Part shown: positions 34,840-43,137 of the stretch, piece by piece
Numbering within the stretch: position 1 is the stretch's first letter
How the letters are laid out: the number at the start of each line of letters is the position of its first letter
Assembly (NCBI RefSeq): GCF_900113015.1
Contig: NZ_FONV01000011.1
Location: forward strand, 186,001 to 250,000
Reading direction: 5' to 3'
Origin: Actinoplanes philippinensis
GTDB lineage: Bacteria > Actinomycetota > Actinomycetes > Mycobacteriales > Micromonosporaceae
DNA: 64,000 nucleotides
The notes under the pieces: model-generated
Database searches by the model: none
What the model was told of the DNA's origin: nothing
Seen by the model: only the letters and a program-made list of their open reading frames with translations
Program-made: the position numbers and the translations under genes

Positions 34840-35954
34840 CTCGGGTACTCGTGCTGAACAGCGGCTCGTCGTCGCTGCGCTACCGGCTCTTCGACGGCGC
34901 GCGGGTGCTGGCCAAGGGCCTGGTGCAGCGGATCGGCGAGGCGGGTGGCGACGCGGCCGACCACGGGGCGGCGCTGCGGCGGCTGATGGACGAGCTGGAC
35001 CTGTCCGGCCTGGCCGCGGTCGGGCACCGGGTGGTGCACGGCGGCGACCGGTTCACCGCCTCGACAGTGGTCGACGACGAGGTGCTGGCCACCATCGAGG
35101 AGCTGATCCCGCTCGCGCCGCTGCACAATCCGGCCGCGCTGACCGGGCTGCGGGTGGCCCGTGACCTGCTGCCGGAGATTCCGCAGGTGGCGGTCTTCGA
35201 CACGGCGTTCCACTCGACGATCCCGCCGGAGGGGGCGCTCTGGGCGATCGACCGGGGGCTGGCCTCGAAATGGGGGCTACGGCGGTACGGGTTCCACGGG
35301 ACGTCCCATGCGTACGTGTCCCGCGAGACCGCCCGGCTGCTGGGCCGTCCGGTCGCGGACACCAACGTGATCACCCTGCACCTGGGCAACGGGGCGAGCG
35401 CCACAGCGGTCCGCGGTGGCCGCAGCGTGGCCACGTCGATGGGCATGACGCCGCTGCCGGGCCTGGTGATGGGCACCCGGTCGGGTGACATCGACCCGAG
35501 CCTGATCTTCCACCTGCACCGGGTGGCCGGGATGCCGGTCGACGAGATCGAGGAGCTGCTGACCCGGCGCTCCGGCATGCTGGGGCTGGCCGGCGACAAC
35601 GATCTGCGGGCCGTGCAGGAGCGTTACGAGGCCGGCGACCCGGACGCCACGCTCGCGTTCGAGGTCTACTGCCGGCGGATCCGCGAATACACCGGCTCCT
35701 ACCTGGCGGTGCTCGGCCGGGTCGACGCGATCACCTTCACCGGCGGCGTCGGGGAGAATTCGCGGCCGGTCCGGGCGAAGACGCTGGCCGGGCTGGAGGC
35801 GCTCGGCATCGCCGTCGACCCGGGCCGTAACGAGCGCAACGAGACGATCATCTCGCCGGACGGGTCGCCGATCGCCGTGTGCGTGGTGCCGACGGAGGAG
35901 GAGCTGGAGATCGCCTCGGAGGCGCGGAAGGCGATCGGGTCAGCGCAGGAGTAA
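34836..35954 (+). CDS. ackA: Acetate kinase
   Basis: 372 residues of the ASKHA fold. VLVLNSGSSSLRYRLF binds phosphate; HRVVHGG, FDTAFHSTIP, RYGFHGTSHAYVS (catalytic His/Arg) and LHLGNGASATAVRGG are family signatures, with FTGGVGENS near the end. It is slightly shorter than the usual 395-400 residues. It makes ATP and acetate from acetyl phosphate in the Pta-AckA pathway. Translation is coupled to pta, and its last 15 bp overlap a small antisense-strand gene. Confidence 0.95.
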   Translation: MTRVLVLNSGSSSLRYRLFDGARVLAKGLVQRIGEAGGDAADHGAALRRLMDELDLSGLAAVGHRVVHGGDRFTASTVVDDEVLATIEELIPLAPLHNPAALTGLRVARDLLPEIPQVAVFDTAFHSTIPPEGALWAIDRGLASKWGLRRYGFHGTSHAYVSRETARLLGRPVADTNVITLHLGNGASATAVRGGRSVATSMGMTPLPGLVMGTRSGDIDPSLIFHLHRVAGMPVDEIEELLTRRSGMLGLAGDNDLRAVQERYEAGDPDATLAFEVYCRRIREYTGSYLAVLGRVDAITFTGGVGENSRPVRAKTLAGLEALGIAVDPGRNERNETIISPDGSPIAVCVVPTEEELEIASEARKAIGSAQE

Positions 35955-36101
35955 CACCACGATCAGCGCGACGAGGACGACAGCGACGAGCCCGCCGATC
36001 ACGTACGGAATCTTGGAGGGCGCCTCGGCGTCGGAGCCCGTGCGGGTGAACGCCCGGAACGCCTCGGTGTTGCCACTGGGGTCGGGCTGGTTATCGGACA
36101 T
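35940..36101 (-). CDS. 53-residue single-pass membrane protein
   Basis: Reading from the ATG at 36101 gives MSDNQPDPSGNTEAFRAFT and a polar stretch, then one hydrophobic helix (IPYVIGGLVAVVLVALIVVLLL, residues 31-52) and a final Arg. A TAGGGT -10 hexamer (minus strand, 36109-36114) ends seven bases before the ATG, suggesting a leaderless mRNA. The stop lies within the ackA 3' end. Composition is clearly protein-like, but the function is unknown. Confidence 0.7.
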   Translation of the reverse strand: MSDNQPDPSGNTEAFRAFTRTGSDAEAPSKIPYVIGGLVAVVLVALIVVLLLR

Positions 36102-36217
36102 GGGCACGACCCTAGCCAAAAGGGTCGGAACACGCTAAGCGCGGCACCTGTTCGGCGGACCCCATGTGATGTCGGCAACCCCTCGCTACCAGGGATTTCT
36201 GATCTTCGGACGGCAGA

Positions 36218-37045
36218 ATGGCCCGGGTGTTACGCCGTTCCTTCCTCACCCTGTTCGCCGCCTCCGGCCTGACCGCGTGTTCGGCGCCCGGCTCCCCCAC
36301 GGCTCCGGCGCCGACGGCTGCGAAGTCCGCGGCTCCGGCGTCGAAGGCGCCCGTGCCGGAGCTCGCTTTCAACCGTGGCGGTGATCGGCCCCTGCCGACG
36401 AGGGTCTGGCTGCCCACCGGGACCGGCCCGCACCCGCTGATCTATTTCAGTCATGGGCTCACCTCGCAGCCCAACGACTACGCCGACCTGCTGGCCGCCT
36501 GGGCCGCCGCCGGCTTCGTGGTGGCCGGACCGAAATATCCACACACGTGGTATGAAGCACCCGAATACGACGCTGATGACGTGGTCAACCAGCCCGCCGA
36601 CGCGCAATACGTGATCACCGAGCTGCTGACGTCGCTCGGCAGCCACGTCGACCCGCAACGGATCGCCGCGGCCGGGCACTCGGCCGGCGCGATCACCACG
36701 GTCGGCCTGTTCAGCGGCAGCCGTGACGTGCGGCTCAAGGCGGGGCTGCTGATCGCCGGCCGGCAGATGGAGCAGCCGTCGCCGTTCGCCGGGCCGGCCG
36801 CCCCGCTGCTGTTCGTGCAAGGCAAACAGGACAAGACGGTCACCTACGAGCAGGCGTACGGCGCCTACAACGAGGTGCCCTGGCCCAAGGGCTTCCTGGA
36901 GCTCCCGGACGCCGGACACCTGCCGCACCGTGACGAGCCGGCCCTGGTGGCGTCCACCACCACGGACTTCTGGCGCTGGACGCTGAACGGTGATCAGGCC
37001 GCCCGGCAGCGGCTCCCGGAGAGCGGCCTGACCAGCACCTTCTAG
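36218..37045 (+). CDS. Secreted alpha/beta-hydrolase lipoprotein
   Basis: 275 residues. The signal peptide has lipobox LTAC (Cys about 21), followed by a Ser/Ala/Pro linker. The alpha/beta-hydrolase domain has the oxyanion segment YFSHGLTSQPNDY, nucleophile elbow GHSAG and C-terminal His in DAGHLPH. It resembles chlorophyllase/PAF-acetylhydrolase-like dienelactone-hydrolase relatives. It probably hydrolyses an ester on the cell surface; the substrate is unknown. Its stop overlaps the convergent oxidoreductase stop (CTAG). Confidence 0.8.
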   Translation: MARVLRRSFLTLFAASGLTACSAPGSPTAPAPTAAKSAAPASKAPVPELAFNRGGDRPLPTRVWLPTGTGPHPLIYFSHGLTSQPNDYADLLAAWAAAGFVVAGPKYPHTWYEAPEYDADDVVNQPADAQYVITELLTSLGSHVDPQRIAAAGHSAGAITTVGLFSGSRDVRLKAGLLIAGRQMEQPSPFAGPAAPLLFVQGKQDKTVTYEQAYGAYNEVPWPKGFLELPDAGHLPHRDEPALVASTTTDFWRWTLNGDQAARQRLPESGLTSTF

Positions 37046-37983
37046 GGCTCGATGACGATCTTGCCGAAGATCTCGCCACCGGCCAGCCGGGCGAACGCCT
37101 GATCGGCCTCGGCTAGGGGATACGTCGAGTCGATGACCGGGCGGGCCGCGCCGGACGCCACCAGCTCCAGCAGGGCGGCCAGCTCGTCCGGGGTGCCCAT
37201 GCTGCTGCCCAGGATCTCCAGCTGCATGGCGAAGACCCGCCGCAGGTCGACCTCGGCGCGGTGCCCGGCGGTCGCGCCGCACACCACGATCCGCGCGCCG
37301 GGGGCCGAGCACTTCATCGAGTGGTCGAAGGTGGCCGCGCCGACCGACTCGATCACCAGGTCGACACGCTCCGGCAGACGGGCGCCCGGCTCCACCGCCG
37401 TCGCTCCGAGACCGGCGATCCGCTCCCGCTTACCGGGGTCGCGGCTGGTCGCGTACACCCTCTTGCCGAGGCCCACGGCGAGCGCGACCGCCGCGGTCGA
37501 CACACCGCCGCCGGCGCCCTGGACCAGCACCGCGCCGGCCTCGGCGACCCGGCCCCGGGTGACCAGCATGTGGTACGCCGTGAGCCAGGCCGTCGGCAGG
37601 CAGGCCGCCTCGGCGAACGACACCCCGGCGGGCTTGGGGATCAGGTTCTCCCGGGGCGCGGCCAGCCGCTCGGAGAGCGTGCCCGGATGCCGCTCGGAGA
37701 AGAGCGAGAAGCCCCGCGGGTCCGCCTTGTCCTCCACCACCGGGTAGACGACGACCTCGTTGCCGTCCGGGTCCACGCCGGCCGCGTCGCAGCCGAGGAT
37801 CATCGGCAGCCGGTCGGCGGGCAGCCCCACCCCGCGCAGCGACCAGATGTCGTGGTGGTTGAGGGAGGCGGCCCGCACGTCGACGGGCACCCAGCCGTCC
37901 GGCACGGCGAGTGGCAGGTCGCCGACGGTCAGGCCGCTGAGCGGCTCCTCCGGGTTCAGGGCGGAAGCATAGGCAGCGCGCAT
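37042..37983 (-). CDS. Zinc-type alcohol dehydrogenase/quinone oxidoreductase family
   Basis: A 313-residue MDR protein with a GroES-like N-terminus (SLNHHDIWSLRG, LGCDAAGV) and a Rossmann motif VLVQGAGGGVSTAAVALAVGLG. YATSRDPGKRERIAGLGA forms the NADPH 2'-phosphate region. It lacks the structural-zinc Cys cluster, as in zinc-independent quinone reductases. Start ATG 37983. It lies downstream of malic enzyme, separated by a terminator. Confidence 0.85.
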   Translation of the reverse strand: MRAAYASALNPEEPLSGLTVGDLPLAVPDGWVPVDVRAASLNHHDIWSLRGVGLPADRLPMILGCDAAGVDPDGNEVVVYPVVEDKADPRGFSLFSERHPGTLSERLAAPRENLIPKPAGVSFAEAACLPTAWLTAYHMLVTRGRVAEAGAVLVQGAGGGVSTAAVALAVGLGKRVYATSRDPGKRERIAGLGATAVEPGARLPERVDLVIESVGAATFDHSMKCSAPGARIVVCGATAGHRAEVDLRRVFAMQLEILGSSMGTPDELAALLELVASGAARPVIDSTYPLAEADQAFARLAGGEIFGKIVIEP

Positions 37984-38008
37984 CTTCCGACCTTAGCGAC
38001 CGTTAACG

Positions 38009-38047
38009 CGCCACGCCGCCCGCACCGATCGGGCGGGCGGCGTGGCG
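38009..38047 (-). terminator. Terminator of the malic enzyme gene
   Basis: CGCCACGCCGCCCGC (38009-38023) pairs over 15 bp with 38033-38047, nine-base loop, 12 bp beyond the malic enzyme stop on the minus strand. Confidence 0.75.
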
Positions 38048-38059
38048 GTCGTCGATCGG

Positions 38060-39298
38060 TCAGGCGAGCCGGGCGGTGGCCGGCACGGCCGTGGCCGGAG
38101 CGACCGCCCGGCGTGCCACCCCGTCCTCGATGGCCGCGGCCGCGACGGCGGCGGCGACCGCCGGAGCGACCCGCGGGTCCAGCGGCGACGGCACGATCGC
38201 GTCCGGGCGGAGCTCGTCGGCGACGATCGCGGCGATCGCGTCGGCCGCCGCCACCTTCATCCGGTCGGTGATCGTACTGGCCCGGACGTCGAGCGCCCCG
38301 CGGAAGATCCCCGGGAACGCCAGGACGTTGTTGATCTGGTTGGGGAAGTCGCTACGGCCGGTGGCGACGACCGCCGCGTACCGGTGCGCGACCGTCGGAT
38401 GCACCTCGGGAGTCGGGTTGGCCAGCGCGAAGATGATCGCGCCCGGCGCCATGCCGGCCAGGGCCTCCTCCGGGATGGTTCCGCCGGAGACGCCGACGAG
38501 CACGTCGGCGCCGATCAGCGCCTCCGCGATGCCGCCGGTACGCCCCGAGACGTTCGTGACGGCCGCGATCTCCGCCTTCATCCCGCTCAGGTCGCCGCGC
38601 TCGGCGTGGATGATGCCGCGCGAGTCGACCACGATCGTGTTGGCGCCCTGGACACCCGCCGCGATCAGCGTGTTCGTGATCGCGACACCGGCCGCGCCGG
38701 CCCCGCTGATCACCACCCGCAGCTCACCGAACGAGCGCCCGAGCAGCTTGGCGGCGTTGCGCAGCGCGGCCAGCGTGACCACCGCGGTGCCGTGCTGGTC
38801 GTCGTGGAAGACCGGGATGTCGAGCGCGGCGTCCAGCCGGCGCTCGATCTCGAAACAGCGCGGCGCGCTGATGTCCTCCAGGTTGATGCCGCCGAACGAC
38901 GGAGCCATCGCCGTGACCGTCGCGATGATCCCCTCCACGTCCTGCGTGTCCAGGACGATCGGGATCGAGTCGACGCCGCCGAACTGCTTGAACAGCACCG
39001 ACTTGCCCTCCATGACCGGCATGGCGGCCTTGGGCCCGATGTTGCCGAGCCCCAGGACGGCGGACCCGTCGGTGACCACGGCGACCGTGTTCGACGTCCA
39101 GGTGTAGTCGGGGTAGAGCCCCTCGTCCTCGGCGATCGCCTCACAGACCCGGGCGACCCCGGGCGTGTACGCCAGCGACAGGTCGTCGCGGCTGGCCAGC
39201 GGGACGGTCGCGCTCATCGTCATCTTGCCCCGGCGGTGCAGGTCGAAGACGGGATCGGCGGCCAGGGCGGGATCGAGTTCGAAACTGAAGAATGACAC
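38060..39298 (-). CDS. NAD(P)-dependent malic enzyme
   Basis: 412 residues from a GTG at 39298 with GGAG upstream. SLAYTPGVARVC holds the catalytic Tyr. GLGNIGPKAAMPVMEGK, the metal-binding FEIERRL and HDDQHGTAVV, and the nucleotide-binding ISGAGAAGVAI are all typical of the short bacterial form. It decarboxylates malate to pyruvate with NAD or NADP. It is a single gene with its own terminator; upstream is the sodX gene on the same strand. Confidence 0.93.
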   Translation of the reverse strand: MSFFSFELDPALAADPVFDLHRRGKMTMSATVPLASRDDLSLAYTPGVARVCEAIAEDEGLYPDYTWTSNTVAVVTDGSAVLGLGNIGPKAAMPVMEGKSVLFKQFGGVDSIPIVLDTQDVEGIIATVTAMAPSFGGINLEDISAPRCFEIERRLDAALDIPVFHDDQHGTAVVTLAALRNAAKLLGRSFGELRVVISGAGAAGVAITNTLIAAGVQGANTIVVDSRGIIHAERGDLSGMKAEIAAVTNVSGRTGGIAEALIGADVLVGVSGGTIPEEALAGMAPGAIIFALANPTPEVHPTVAHRYAAVVATGRSDFPNQINNVLAFPGIFRGALDVRASTITDRMKVAAADAIAAIVADELRPDAIVPSPLDPRVAPAVAAAVAAAAIEDGVARRAVAPATAVPATARLA

Positions 39299-39442
39299 GG
39301 TGAAACTCCACACTGCATCGACATTGATACGTGGCACCTGCTGGAATCCCGGTCGCGAGTATGCGCCGGAACCGCGGTGCGATGCGGGGATCACCCGGTA
39401 CAACCACCTCCAGCGCGGGTGTGCGCTGGGGATCAGAGGACA

Positions 39443-39751
39443 CTAACGTAACCGGAACGGTCTCGGGTAGTAGCGAAATATCACACGCCCGATGACATCG
39501 GCGACGCCGTGAGCACGTGAATCGTCCTCGACGAATTCGTTGTCGCCCAGCAGCCACCACCCTCCGTCACGTTCGGCGGACGCCCGCTTGACCACCAGCA
39601 GACCCGGCCGCGACCGGAACTCGGCCACCACGACGTCACCGGGCCGCACCCGGCCGCCGCGCCGGACGATCAAAGCGTCCCCGGCACGCAGCGTGGGGAC
39701 CATCGAAGGACCCCGGACGAGTACGGCGAACAGTGGTAATTGCCACCGCAC
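39443..39751 (-). CDS. sodX: Nickel-type superoxide dismutase maturation protease (S26-like)
   Basis: A 102-residue S24/S26 peptidase with Ser16 in GPSMVPTLRAGD and the general-base Lys55 in LLVVKR; the LGDN box follows. It lacks a long membrane anchor. The divergent neighbour sodN has a short leader that must be removed to free its N-terminal His, so this protein is almost certainly the dedicated processing enzyme. The GTG at 39751 has GGAGG upstream. Confidence 0.88.
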   Translation of the reverse strand: MRWQLPLFAVLVRGPSMVPTLRAGDALIVRRGGRVRPGDVVVAEFRSRPGLLVVKRASAERDGGWWLLGDNEFVEDDSRAHGVADVIGRVIFRYYPRPFRLR

Positions 39752-39836
39752 GGCATCAAGCCTCCGTCGCGTTACCGCATGGGCGTAAGGGGTAGTGTCA
39801 ACCTCGGATCATCGCAAACTCTATGGAGGAGTCCTG

Positions 39837-40241
39837 ATGCGACTTCCGCGTTTCCTCACCCCGCGCACCGTGGTCAGCGCCCACTGCGACCTGCCGTGCG
39901 GCGTCTACGACCCGGCCCAGGCCCGGATCGAGGCCGAGTCCGTCAAGGCGATCGCCGAGAAGTACCAGGCGAACACGGACCCCGAGTTCCGCACTCGCGC
40001 GATCCTCATCAAGGAGCAGCGGGCCGAGCTGGTCAAGCACCACCTCTGGGTGCTGTGGACCGACTACTTCAAGGCCCCGCACTTCGAGAAGTACCCGCAC
40101 CTGCACCAGCTCTTCAACGAGGCCACCAAGCTGGCCGGCGCCGCGGGCGCCAAGGGCCAGGTCGACCCGGCGGTCGCCGACCAGCTGCTCGGCAAGATCG
40201 AGGAGATCTCCAAGATCTTCTGGGAGACCAAGCAGGCCTGA
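39837..40241 (+). CDS. sodN: Nickel superoxide dismutase
   Basis: 134 residues. A 15-residue leader (MRLPRFLTPRTVVSA) precedes HCDLPCGVYDP, the nickel hook that supplies His1, Cys2 and Cys6 after cleavage. The rest is the four-helix-bundle domain (VLWTDYFKAPHFEKYPHLHQLFNEATKLAG). The ATG at 39837 has a perfect GGAGGA site. It is divergent from sodX, sharing an 85-bp control region. It disproportionates superoxide in the cytoplasm. Confidence 0.97.
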   Translation: MRLPRFLTPRTVVSAHCDLPCGVYDPAQARIEAESVKAIAEKYQANTDPEFRTRAILIKEQRAELVKHHLWVLWTDYFKAPHFEKYPHLHQLFNEATKLAGAAGAKGQVDPAVADQLLGKIEEISKIFWETKQA

Positions 40242-40341
40242 CCGCTCCTTACCGAGCGTTCGCCGTCGACGGCGCGACCGGCCGGATGGCCCGGTCGCGC
40301 CGTTCAGCCGCTAGAGTCTCTCCATCGGGAGGAGGGCACGG

Positions 40342-40743
40342 GTGACCCAGTTGACGGAGCCGGATGTCGGGGACGACGTCGTATTGCTGACGGTGCCCGC
40401 CGACGGCGGCTATCTGGGCGTCCTCCGGACGGCCACCGCGGGCCTCGCCGCCCGCCTGCACTTCGCCCTCGACGAGATCGAGGACCTGCGCATCGCCGTC
40501 GACGAGGCCTGCGCCATGCTGCTGGCCATCGCCACCCGCAACGCGGAGCTCGAGTGCCGCTTCGCCGTGACCGACGACGCCCTCACCGTCGAGGTGACCG
40601 TGGCCACCGTCCGCGGCGCACGCCTGCCCTCCGAGTCATCCTTCGCGTGGAAGGTCCTCACCGCCCTCACCACCTCCGCCGCCGCCGAGGCGACGGGCCG
40701 GCACGCGACGATCCGCCTGCTCACCCGCCGCACGGAGTTCTAA
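40342..40743 (+). CDS. UsfX/RsbW-like anti-sigma factor (HATPase), orphan
   Basis: 133 residues from a GTG at 40342 behind GGGAGGAGGG. The N-box (DEIEDLRIAVDEACAMLL) of GHKL anti-sigma kinases is clear, while the glycine-rich G1 box is absent, as in mycobacterial UsfX. The end (SSFAWKVLTALTTSAAAE) matches the same group. These proteins hold a SigF/SigB-type factor. In relatives the sigma gene follows directly; here no sigma gene follows. Confidence 0.8.
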   Translation: MTQLTEPDVGDDVVLLTVPADGGYLGVLRTATAGLAARLHFALDEIEDLRIAVDEACAMLLAIATRNAELECRFAVTDDALTVEVTVATVRGARLPSESSFAWKVLTALTTSAAAEATGRHATIRLLTRRTEF

Positions 40744-40756
40744 CCCCCTTGGGGGT
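40743..40756 (+). terminator. Short hairpin after the anti-sigma gene
   Basis: ACCCCC-TT-GGGGGT begins at the final base of the stop codon. It is small and without a T-run, so a weak terminator at best. Confidence 0.3.
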
Positions 40757-41983
40757 ACGCCGTCGGCCGCCCCCACCCACACCCACACCGCCCGCGGTGG
40801 CCGGCGCCAGGGGTTGCCCACTCCCGACCGCCACGCGCCCGCCGGGCCGAGGCCGTTGGTCACCGCCCCACCCGGTCCCAGGTTGTCCAGCTCGCCGATG
40901 CCCCGGTCGGACCGGGCGCGGGCGAACGCCTCCGGGTCGGCGTGGCCTCACCGGTGGGCCCCTTCGCAGACGCAACGGCGCGCCGCCTCTCCCGGCGATG
41001 CCCGTCCTCCCGGACAAATCCTGCCTTCCACCCGGCGAGACCCCGACCTCCCGAGGGCGATCCCCGCCTTTCTCGCGACGACGCTCCGTCTCCTCACCAC
41101 GACGTGGCGGCCCACCTCCTGGCAGCAAGGCCGAAACCCGGCCGGTACCCCTCTCTTGGCTCGACGGCCCGAACATCCGGTCGGCGCAGTGGCTCCGCAC
41201 GAGCGGCAGACCACGAATCGGAACAGCACGGCGTCGGTCAGAATCGGCACCGCCGCACGCCCGGGTCAGGAGAATTGCCCCGCTCGCGGAAATGCGGCCG
41301 CGCCGATAGTGCCCTGATCTACGCGGAATGCGATCAGCGCGAACCATGCTCACGGCTCAGCTGCTCGCCTGGCACTCCGTGCCTGGTCCGTGGCCATGAA
41401 TTGCCACGCCAATACTGCTGAAACGTCCGCCGGCGAACGGCGCCTGCCTCGGCCACGCATATGAGTCGCCGCGACTGCTCAGCTCCCGCACGCCGAACTG
41501 TGCCCCACCGCCGCTGCCGCAATAACCACGCCGAGGCCGCCGGCCAACTTCGCTCCTTCGGTCGTCGCCGCGACACGGTGGACCCGCGAAAGGGGCGGTT
41601 ACTGTGAAGGAGGTAGTTGACGCGAAAGGGATAGTCGCTGCTAAACGGGCATTCGCCGCGAAGGGGGTGGTCGCCGCCAAACGGATGGTCGCCGCAAGAC
41701 CGGTGGTCACCGCAAGACCGGCGGTCACCGCAAGACCGGCGGTCACCGCAAGACCGGCGGTCACCGCAAGACCGGCGGTCACCGCAAGACCGGCGGTCAC
41801 CGCCGAACGGGTAGCCGCTGCGAAAGAGAGGGTGCGCGGAGCCGGTGAGTGGCGCATACAGCCCGGTGGGCGCGTTTCGGCCGGGAGTGGGCAACCCCTC
41901 GCGCCGACGGCCACGGGCGTTGTGGTCGCGGTCGGGGACGGCCGACGGCGTACCGCCGAAGGGTTATCGGAATCGGACAACCG
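40744..41983. other. 1.24-kb region without a convincing gene
   Basis: Between the convergent anti-sigma and GntR genes. All frames here give low-complexity Arg/Pro-rich or repetitive translations without domain features, on both strands. The only structured element is the 18-bp array at 41616-41831. A decayed sigma gene, a structural DNA element or an RNA locus are possible; none can be demonstrated from sequence alone. Confidence 0.55.
41616..41831. repeat. 18-bp tandem repeat array, twelve units, five identical
   Basis: Five exact copies of GTCACCGCAAGACCGGCG (41706-41795) are flanked on both sides by diverging 18-bp units (four-plus-one upstream from 41616, two downstream to 41831). The perfect register gives 216 bp in total. 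Each unit contains GCGGT/ACCGC and GGTC/GACC inverted pairs and can fold. All frames read as hexapeptide repeats (VTARPA on the plus strand), so coding is not established. Confidence 0.85.
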
Positions 41984-42676
41984 TCAGCGGACCGCGGCGG
42001 CGATGAAGTCGAGGTGGGTGGCCGCCGCCCGGGAGGCGCCGTCGGCGTCGCGGGCGGTCAGGCAGTCGAGCATCGCGCGGTGATCGGCGTCGATGTGGGC
42101 CCAGTAGCCCTCCGGCAGCGACCCGATCACCTCCTCGCCGTAGGAGACCTGGTAGATCGGGCCTCCGACCAGCTCGAACAGCGGGTTGCCGCTGGCCTTG
42201 GCCATCGCCCGGTGGAAGGCGGAGTGGGCGGCCAGCATGGTTTCGAAGTCGTCGATGTCGGGGTCGAAGAGGGTGCCGCGGAGCTCGGTGAGGTGGGCTT
42301 CCTCCCGGCGGACGGCGGCCAGGCCGGCGGCCGGGATCTCGAGGGCGCGCCGCAGCTCCAGCAGGTCGGCGAGGCCGATGGCCGCCGAGTGGGTGAGCAG
42401 GGCGAAGCCGGTGGAGAGGCCGTCGGCGAGTTGTTCGGCGTCGGGATGGGCGACGAAGCTGCCGCCGGTGACGCCCCGTGTGGTGACGATGAGGTGCTGG
42501 CTGGCGAGCAGGCGCAGCGCCTCCCGGACCGTGCTGCGGCTCACGCCGATCTTGACGCACAGTTCGGGCTCCGGCGGGAGTCGCTCGCCGGGTTGCAGAC
42601 GGCCGGATGTGATCTCCGCACGCAACTCGTCCGCTAGCTGCTGGTAGGCGGGTGGGCGCACCGTTGAGCCGGTCAC
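41984..42676 (-). CDS. FadR-subfamily GntR transcriptional regulator
   Basis: 230 residues. N-terminal winged helix (LADELRAEITSGRLQPGERLPPEPEL, SRSTVREALRLLASQHLI) and a C-terminal all-helical FCD effector domain with the metal-binding His of AHSAFHRAMAKASGN and ATHLDF. A TAACCT -10 box (minus strand, 42683-42688) ends six bases before the GTG at 42676, suggesting a leaderless mRNA. Target genes are not evident, since the neighbouring genes are not catabolic. Confidence 0.85.
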   Translation of the reverse strand: MTGSTVRPPAYQQLADELRAEITSGRLQPGERLPPEPELCVKIGVSRSTVREALRLLASQHLIVTTRGVTGGSFVAHPDAEQLADGLSTGFALLTHSAAIGLADLLELRRALEIPAAGLAAVRREEAHLTELRGTLFDPDIDDFETMLAAHSAFHRAMAKASGNPLFELVGGPIYQVSYGEEVIGSLPEGYWAHIDADHRAMLDCLTARDADGASRAAATHLDFIAAAVR

Positions 42677-42714
42677 TCGTCCAGGTTAGGCCCTGATCCG
42701 CTTCCGGAGACCCG

Positions 42715-43086
42715 CTAATCGACGCCCAACGCTCGGCTACTCGGCGGGACGAGGATCAGGGCGGCCGTCGCCGCGCCCAGGACGAGCAGCGTGACACCGG
42801 CCCAGAGGGTGCCGTACTGGACCAGGAACCCGCCGGTGGCCAGCAGGAAAAGCTGCACCACGACGGCCGGGCCGCGAGCCCGGACGGCGCGGCGCCGGAG
42901 AGCGCGCGCGATGAAGAAGACCGCGACCGCGGCGAGGGCGGCCATCACGGTGAGCGAGGCGGCGATCGCGATGGCCTCGGCCTTGGTCAGATCGAGGACG
43001 ACGAGGTACGCGGTGAGCGCGGCGAGTCCGGCGCTCTGCAGGTAGAGCAGCCGAACCCCCCAATCGAGGGTGGGAACGCTGGTCAC
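42715..43086 (-). CDS. Four-helix membrane protein of unknown function
   Basis: 123 residues from a GTG at 43086. Four hydrophobic helices (LLYLQSAGLAALTAYLVVL, AIAIAASLTVMAALAAVAVFFIA, VVVQLFLLATGGFLVQYG, AGVTLLVLGAATAALILV) are separated by short basic loops. The pattern is common in small actinobacterial membrane proteins; no family is recognised. It is divergent from the lipid kinase gene. Confidence 0.7.
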   Translation of the reverse strand: MTSVPTLDWGVRLLYLQSAGLAALTAYLVVLDLTKAEAIAIAASLTVMAALAAVAVFFIARALRRRAVRARGPAVVVQLFLLATGGFLVQYGTLWAGVTLLVLGAATAALILVPPSSRALGVD

Positions 43087-43137
43087 CGCTGCACCATACG
43101 GCAGCTTTGGGACGTCCCTGCGGGTACAGTGCCGCGC

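Noticed and set aside
41616..41831. CRISPR array
   Set aside because: Units are contiguous 18-bp tandem copies without spacers, and no cas gene is present.
41334..41894. Minus-strand repeat protein (RRSCGD hexapeptides)
   Set aside because: All frames across the minisatellite are open and repetitive; no ribosome-binding site or flanking conserved sequence supports this one.
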